A stretch of 64,000 nt of DNA from Microbacterium galbinum (GTDB lineage: Bacteria > Actinomycetota > Actinomycetes > Actinomycetales > Microbacteriaceae). Below the pieces are notes generated by a model. It saw only the letters and a list, made by a program, of their open reading frames with translations, was not told where the DNA came from and did no database searches. The DNA is taken from assembly GCF_023101185.1 (NCBI RefSeq), contig NZ_CP078077.1, forward strand, positions 897,630 to 961,629, given 5' to 3'. This document shows, piece by piece, positions 59,823 to 64,000 of the stretch (position 1 is the first letter of the stretch; the number at the start of each line of letters is the position of its first letter). Position numbers and translations under genes: made by a program.

Positions 59823-59853
59823 CCCCGGCCCGGGTCGCAGGGGTGGCCTCACC

Positions 59854-59859
59854 TAAACT
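59854..59859 (+). promoter_or_regulatory. -10 hexamer TAAACT of mntR
   Basis: TAAACT is 6 bp before GTG 59866. It overlaps CCTAAA (59852-59857), the right half of the mntH box; the left half is not conserved here. Autoregulation by MntR is therefore possible but weakly supported. Confidence 0.45.
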
Positions 59860-59865
59860 GGTGCG

Positions 59866-60498
59866 GTGGCATCCCCGGCAGCAGACGACTACCTGAAGAC
59901 GGTGTACGCGCACACCGAGTGGCAGGACGCCCCGATCACCCCGTCGGTGCTCGCCGGCAAACTCGGCATCGCCCCCTCGTCGGTCACCGAGATGGTGAAG
60001 AAGCTGGCGGCGGCCGGCCTCGTCTCGCACGTGCCCTACGGCGCGGTGCGCCTGACGGATGCCGGAACCCGCCGCGCACTCGCGATGGTGCGCCGCCACC
60101 GGCTGATCGAGACGTGGCTCGTGCAGGAGTTCGGCTACGGCTGGCACGAGGTGCACGACGAGGCCGAGGTGCTGGAGCACACCATCAGCGACCGCCTGCT
60201 CGAGGGCATCGACGCCCGCCTCGGGCGCCCGCGATTCGACCCGCACGGCGATGCGATCCCGGATGCCGACGGCCACGTCGAGCGCGTGCCGTTCGTGCTG
60301 CTGGCGGATGCCCCGACCGGTCACACCGGCACGGTGCTGCGCGTCGACGACCGCGACCCGGAGCTGCTGCGCGCCCTCGAATCACTCGGCCTCGACGTGT
60401 CGTCGACCGTGCGGGTGACGGCGTCCGGTGTCGAGATCGACGGCGCCGAAGTGGAGCTGCCCGACGGTGCGGCCGAGGTGGTCTGGCTCGCGGCCTAG
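59866..60498 (+). CDS. mntR: Manganese-dependent regulator MntR (DtxR family)
   Basis: A 210-residue DtxR/MntR repressor. The N-terminal helix-turn-helix (about 10-65: ADDYLKTVYAHTEWQDAPITPSVLAGKLGIAPSSVTEMVKKLAAAGLV) is followed by the metal-binding dimer domain (about 66-140). That domain carries HRLIETWLVQEFGYGWHEVHDEAEVLEHTIS with the conserved Glu/His ligands. A C-terminal SH3/FeoA-like domain follows (FVLLADAPTGHTGTVLRVDD). With Mn it should repress mntH via the twin boxes at 58153-58196. The start is set by TAAACT-N6-GTG. Confidence 0.92.
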   Translation: MASPAADDYLKTVYAHTEWQDAPITPSVLAGKLGIAPSSVTEMVKKLAAAGLVSHVPYGAVRLTDAGTRRALAMVRRHRLIETWLVQEFGYGWHEVHDEAEVLEHTISDRLLEGIDARLGRPRFDPHGDAIPDADGHVERVPFVLLADAPTGHTGTVLRVDDRDPELLRALESLGLDVSSTVRVTASGVEIDGAEVELPDGAAEVVWLAA

Positions 60499-60562
60499 GG
60501 CGCGTACGTAGTTTCCACATACTTTCGCTTGCCGAGCGGAAGAGGTCTCCGAACTCGATACC

Positions 60563-60898
60563 GTGAATCGGTTCGAGGATCTGGGGGATTCCGTGGCCGA
60601 AGACGTCAGCGTCACCTACTCAGCGCTGTACACGCAGCGCATGGCGCTAGAGGCCGCATCGCGAGATCTGACGGACTCGACGGACTCCGCGCACGACACC
60701 GACACCGGCGTGCAAGCTCCGGTCGGACGCACCTCACTTCGCGAGATGCTCGAAGGCGCACTCGGCGAGACTCGAGCACACGTCGAACTCGGCGAGCACG
60801 ACGTGCAAGTGGTGATGGGGCGCATTCGCGATATCGAGACGCAGACCGAGGAACTCGACATCCGACTCGGAGCCGGCTGGGAGGACCTTCCGCTGTGA
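60563..60898 (+). CDS. Small helical protein, WXG-like partner of the hydrolase
   Basis: A 111-residue soluble protein starting at GTG 60563; GTG 60593, with GGGGG 5 bp upstream, is an alternative. It is helical: SVTYSALYTQRMALEAASRDLTD, then TSLREMLEGALGETRAHVELGEHDVQVVMGRIRDIETQTEELD. No signal peptide. The last 4 bp overlap the hydrolase start (GTGA). Small helical proteins coupled to an LXG-type protein serve as secretion partners in type VII systems; here that is inference from layout. I do not recognise the family. Confidence 0.68.
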   Translation: MNRFEDLGDSVAEDVSVTYSALYTQRMALEAASRDLTDSTDSAHDTDTGVQAPVGRTSLREMLEGALGETRAHVELGEHDVQVVMGRIRDIETQTEELDIRLGAGWEDLPL

Positions 60899-62604
60899 CC
60901 AGCTCGCCCCGCGGCTACCCGTTCGAGGTGATCGCCTACGACGTCGGACAGATGAACACGCTCCACGAGCGCCTGACCAAGGCGAAGGAGGCGGTCGAGC
61001 AGATGCAGCTCGTGCTGAACAACCTCACCGGCCACCTCGAAGGGTCGGGCGCTGCCATTGACCGCGTACGGAGCAGCGCCGGCGACGTGGCGGCAGCTCT
61101 GGAGAAACCGAGTGATCGAATCGAGAGGCTATCCGGCATCGTGCTCCGATACGGTACTGCCGTCGAAGCTCACGGCGGGAAGGCGAATCAGCTGATGGCC
61201 GACGTCACGGCCGCGCAAACCGCGCTCTCTACGGCGGTCGCCGAAGTCGGTACGGCGGAGGACGAGCTGGGCGCATGGACTCGCAGCGACGACTACCGAG
61301 CGTGGAGCGCGGGCGAAGAGACCGAGACCTCATCTTCCACTCTGCTCTCGCGTGACGACCGCTTTCGCGAAGCCGTCACGACGGCCCAGGGCACGCGCGA
61401 TCGCGCTGCCGAGGACCTCGCGGATGCCTGGACGGCATGGGAGAAGGAGTTCGAGGCCTGGGACGACGCGTACGCGCGCGCCGTCGCCTCGCTCGCCCGC
61501 GTCGACAGCGGGTACGTCAGCACCGCGGACGCCCCTCCGCTGGCGGCATTGGCGGATGCCGACAGCCCGGAAGAGGTCGCGGCCATCTGGGACGCGATGA
61601 CCGAGGCGGAGCGTGCTCGGATCGCAGCGTCCTACCCGGAGTTCATCGGGAACCTGGAAGGGATCCCGTACGAGTATCGGATCGCCGCCAACGTCGCCGT
61701 GCTCGAAGAGGCGAGTAAGACGTCCTGGGGCGAGCCTCTTGACACGACCATTAATCGACTGATGGCCGAGTACTTGGAGAATGACGGTCTGCCAGTATCA
61801 CTCAACCTCTGGGACAAGAACCAGCCGGCTGCGGCCGTCCTCTACGTGGACGGCTATGTCTTCGATCCTGCGAATCTGACGGACCCGCTCAGCGGCATCG
61901 ACAATCTGAACATACTGATCGGCGGGATGATGAGCGAGGCGAATCAGATCGCCGACTGGTCGCAGAGCGCACGCGATCTCAACGTCGTCACGAATGGCAC
62001 ATCAGCGACGATCGCCTGGTTCGGGTACGACACCCCGAACTTCGCCACAGTCGCGAGCTCCGAACAGGCGAGAATCGGCGCCGAACAGCTCACCAACGCG
62101 CTTCGCGGACTGGACTTTGCCGCGCCCGGCGGAGCGACAACAACGGTGGTCGCTCATTCGTATGGGACGACCACCGCTTTCCTCGCCGTCGGGAGCGCGG
62201 AAGGTAACCTCGGAGTGGACAACATCATCTCCCTGGGCTCAGCAGGTCTCACCGACCGGCCGCTCGGCGACGACGAAGGCCAAGGCGTGGACTACTCCGG
62301 AACGGAGATCTTTACGACACGCGCGAGCAACGACTGGGTCTCGTTGCTTGGTCGCATGTCCCCCGATCACGGAATCGACCCCGATAGCCTCGACGGTTCC
62401 GTCGCCTTCTCCAGCGACGGGGGATATCTTCCCGACGGCACCTACCTCGACAACACCCCCGGACATGGAACGCACTCAGAGGCCAACCTCCCGATCGGCT
62501 CCGTCGTAAACGACGGCGGGTACCTGCAAGAGGGCAGCGAATCGTTCGCGAACATCGCCAACATCATCAACTATGGTGAGCCGTTGGAGACAGTCGATGG
62601 GTGA
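60895..62604 (+). CDS. LXG-like N-terminal helices fused to an alpha/beta-hydrolase (DUF1023)
   Basis: A 569-residue protein. Residues about 10-230 are helical coiled coil with no signal peptide, as in LXG/WXG-type type VII substrates. Residues about 300-530 form an alpha/beta-hydrolase of the DUF1023 type: VVAHSYGTTTA places the nucleophile at S422, ASNDW gives a candidate Asp (D480), and TPGHGTHSEA gives candidate His residues (H524 or H527). It is likely a lipase or esterase. It is coupled to the small helical gene upstream and followed by two paralogous lipoproteins. G+C and the GCATCCG motif density are lower than in the rest of the window, suggesting transfer. Confidence 0.8.
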   Translation: MTSSPRGYPFEVIAYDVGQMNTLHERLTKAKEAVEQMQLVLNNLTGHLEGSGAAIDRVRSSAGDVAAALEKPSDRIERLSGIVLRYGTAVEAHGGKANQLMADVTAAQTALSTAVAEVGTAEDELGAWTRSDDYRAWSAGEETETSSSTLLSRDDRFREAVTTAQGTRDRAAEDLADAWTAWEKEFEAWDDAYARAVASLARVDSGYVSTADAPPLAALADADSPEEVAAIWDAMTEAERARIAASYPEFIGNLEGIPYEYRIAANVAVLEEASKTSWGEPLDTTINRLMAEYLENDGLPVSLNLWDKNQPAAAVLYVDGYVFDPANLTDPLSGIDNLNILIGGMMSEANQIADWSQSARDLNVVTNGTSATIAWFGYDTPNFATVASSEQARIGAEQLTNALRGLDFAAPGGATTTVVAHSYGTTTAFLAVGSAEGNLGVDNIISLGSAGLTDRPLGDDEGQGVDYSGTEIFTTRASNDWVSLLGRMSPDHGIDPDSLDGSVAFSSDGGYLPDGTYLDNTPGHGTHSEANLPIGSVVNDGGYLQEGSESFANIANIINYGEPLETVDG

Positions 62605-63268
62605 CCCGAGCATGCGAAGTACGGCAATCAAGCGGATAGCGAGTCTGACGCTCGCAGTAATCGGAGTGATCACCATGACCGGATGCACGGCGACCGAACC
62701 CGCCCCGAGCGGCCAGCCGCTGTTCGATGAGGCCGAGGCGAACTATCTTCGATACCGCGGATTCGTCAACGACCTCCAGTCGACGCTTTCGACCGATGCG
62801 TGGACGATCGGACAGATCGGTGTCTACGGCATGCAGCCGGTCGAATGCGACGCCAATCAGTATCGGTTCGACCTCAACCGCAGCATCGCCCTCGACGGCA
62901 CCCAACGCGAGGAATATGCGGACACGGTCGAGACTTTTTTCACCGGCCACGATATGTCCCCGCGACGCAGCGTCCTCGGCAGAGATGACCAAGAGGGCCA
63001 ACTGATCCAAATCACCGTCCGCGACCAAGGAGACTTCTCGCTTCTCCTCGTCGAAATTCGCAGAGACGGCCAACTTCGGATCGCGGCGGAAACCACATGC
63101 TGGCCGGGCGACCGTAACGAACTCAGCCGCCTGATCTTCCACGGCGAACGACTCGGCGAGGGTTACCTCCCGATCGACACCGAGTCCCCGACCGACCCCC
63201 TGTTCTTCGGCATCACCCCCGGCGACCCGCAATTCGTCCGTGAGTCCTCTCCCACACCAGCGCCGTGA
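62597..63268 (+). CDS. Lipoprotein, first of two tandem paralogues
   Basis: A 223-residue lipoprotein. The signal is a basic start (STAIKRIAS), hydrophobic core (LTLAVIGVITMTGC) and lipobox Met-Thr-Gly-Cys, followed by a soluble domain. GGAGA lies 6 bp before ATG 62597, which overlaps the hydrolase stop by 8 bp. Shared with the next gene are AEANYLRYRGFVNDLQ, GQIGVYGMQPVECD, GQLIQITVRDQGDFSLLLVE and the near-identical ending GYLPIDTESPTDP. Its likely place is the outer face of the membrane. Immunity to the hydrolase is a hypothesis. A T6 run at 62935-62940 is notable in this genome. Confidence 0.85.
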   Translation: MGDPSMRSTAIKRIASLTLAVIGVITMTGCTATEPAPSGQPLFDEAEANYLRYRGFVNDLQSTLSTDAWTIGQIGVYGMQPVECDANQYRFDLNRSIALDGTQREEYADTVETFFTGHDMSPRRSVLGRDDQEGQLIQITVRDQGDFSLLLVEIRRDGQLRIAAETTCWPGDRNELSRLIFHGERLGEGYLPIDTESPTDPLFFGITPGDPQFVRESSPTPAP

Positions 63269-63936
63269 GCTCCGCTCGACGGACTCGCGGCGGGGCCCTG
63301 ACAATGGCAGGAGTCCAGGTCCTCACCGGCATCCTCCTCATGACTTCGTGCCAGTCTTCCGACCCCGGAGCGACTGGAGACGCGTTGTACGCGGAGGCCG
63401 AGCAGACTTACTACGACTATCGAGGCTTGGTGAACGAGCTTAAGCTCGCTCTTCACGACGGCCCGTGGGAGATCGGCCAACTGGGCTCGTACGGCATGCA
63501 GCCGCTGCGTTGCGACAACGGAAACGGCTATTACTTCAGCCTGCACCGCAACGTGGTCTTGGACGGAGACAAACGGCAGGATTACGCCGACCTCGCGGAA
63601 CAGCTTCTCGCCAAAAAAGGCTTCTCCCCCGCCCGTGGAACGTTGGGGGCAGACGACCACGACGGCCAACTGATCCAAGTTGTTGTCCGCGACGAGCGCG
63701 ACTTCGCGCTGCTACTCGTCGAGTTCCGCAAGAACGGCAACATCGGAATCAGCGCCGACACCCGCTGCCGCCCGGGCGATTCGTTCGAGCTGGGGGACAT
63801 GCTCTTCGGCGATGAAAACCTCGGCCAGGGATATCTTCCGATCGATACCGAATCCCCCACCGACCCCCGGTTCTTCGGCATCACCCCCGGCGACCCACAG
63901 TTCGTCCGCCAACCTTCACCCGCACCGACCCCCTGA
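63265..63936 (+). CDS. Lipoprotein, second of two tandem paralogues
   Basis: A 223-residue lipoprotein, exactly the same length as its upstream paralogue. It starts at GTG 63265 (GTGA overlap with the previous stop). The signal (RRTRGGALTMAGVQVLTGILLMTSC) ends in lipobox Met-Thr-Ser-Cys. The domain repeats EQTYYDYRGLVNEL, GQLGSYGMQPLRCD, GQLIQVVVRDERDFALLLVE and PIDTESPTDPRFFGITPG. Variable segments lie between conserved blocks, as expected for diverging immunity proteins. An A6 run at 63613-63618 occurs at the same aligned position as the T6 run of the first copy. Confidence 0.85.
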   Translation: MSSARRTRGGALTMAGVQVLTGILLMTSCQSSDPGATGDALYAEAEQTYYDYRGLVNELKLALHDGPWEIGQLGSYGMQPLRCDNGNGYYFSLHRNVVLDGDKRQDYADLAEQLLAKKGFSPARGTLGADDHDGQLIQVVVRDERDFALLLVEFRKNGNIGISADTRCRPGDSFELGDMLFGDENLGQGYLPIDTESPTDPRFFGITPGDPQFVRQPSPAPTP

Positions 63937-63978
63937 CGCCCATCACGACTCGCCCAGGTGCGCGCAACCCGCTGGCTC

Positions 63979-63984
63979 TAGGCT
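63979..63984 (+). promoter_or_regulatory. -10 hexamer TAGGCT, leaderless type
   Basis: TAGGCT is 6 bp before ATG 63991, the same spacing as elsewhere, and marks the start of the next gene after the lipoprotein pair. Confidence 0.45.
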
Positions 63985-63990
63985 GAGCAC

Positions 63991-64000
63991 ATGGGACAAC
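63991..64000 (+). CDS. Start of a gene cut by the window edge
   Basis: Only ATG-GGA-CAA is visible (Met-Gly-Gln), so the product cannot be named. The gene is called because TAGGCT-N6-ATG matches the leaderless promoter pattern used by many neighbours. It is on the same strand as the lipoproteins and 54 bp after the last stop. Confidence 0.4.

Noticed and set aside
1..64000. tRNA, rRNA and insertion sequences
   Set aside because: Scanning the gaps I found no cloverleaf-like GGTTC-A boxes with CCA-type ends, no rRNA segments and no transposase reading frames; a tRNA scan would be decisive.

Overview
The window is chromosomal DNA from a high-G+C actinobacterium, most likely a Microbacterium or another Microbacteriaceae member. 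The evidence is: G+C of about 70 % by eye; GTG starts and 4-bp stop/start overlaps throughout; coproporphyrin-dependent haem genes (hemQ and a HemY-type oxidase); a ykoEDC-type ECF transporter behind a TPP riboswitch; and an intergenic repeat family containing CCTTCGACAGGCTCAGGG. I see no rRNA, tRNA, insertion sequence, phage module or CRISPR array.

Layout. 1-628: end of a cluster of WXG/ESX-like small proteins. 735-5574: carbohydrate genes (amidohydrolase, FadR-type regulator, transaldolase, ribokinase, RbsD, HutC-type GntR regulator). 5571-13077: a proline-rich membrane protein, a Cds1-like PLP enzyme, a two-ACT protein, an IPN-epimerase-like aminotransferase, an aldo/keto reductase and a DUF4407 membrane protein. 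13162-20193: TetR regulator divergent from a flavodoxin-fold oxidoreductase, rlmN, an L7/L12-like membrane protein, KDPG aldolase plus a TauE/SafE permease, two SDR genes and an APH-like kinase. 20201-23245: thiamine-precursor ECF transporter under a TPP riboswitch. 23336-32687: a DD-carboxypeptidase-like protein, a heterodimeric ABC exporter, an acyl-CoA hydratase/hydrolase and an ABC ATPase with a very long acidic tail. 33300-43558: haem gene block hemL-B-D-C-Q, three small envelope genes, hemG, hemE and divergent hemA; no ferrochelatase gene is present. 43623-57487: DNA repair, VOC, DUF1801, glyS, POT and MFS transporters, a beta-lactamase-fold protein without the catalytic SxxK, an M13 peptidase and a MATE exporter. 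57488-60498: TrmH-type methyltransferase, mntH and mntR. 60563-63936: an operon of a small helical protein, an LXG-like/alpha-beta-hydrolase protein and two tandem paralogous lipoproteins.

Genes that appear to work together. Three copies of TGTAAYGACA tie the transaldolase/ribokinase divergent promoters to the KDPG aldolase promoter, suggesting one GntR-type regulon. Two TTTCGG-N4-CCTAAA boxes lie on the mntH promoter and mntR is two genes downstream. A 13-bp direct repeat lies between the TetR gene and its divergent oxidoreductase.

Signals beyond the genes: (i) a dispersed family of long palindromes, three copies sharing the arm GTGAGGGGTCACAACACGCC, with several unrelated nested palindromes of similar size in other intergenic gaps; (ii) strong over-representation of GCATCCG/CGGATGC; (iii) a window-wide TANNNT-N6/7-start codon pattern implying many leaderless mRNAs; (iv) the right-end operon, which looks like a type VII secretion lipase/esterase effector with two lipoprotein immunity candidates. 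The last is the best candidate for an undescribed system here.
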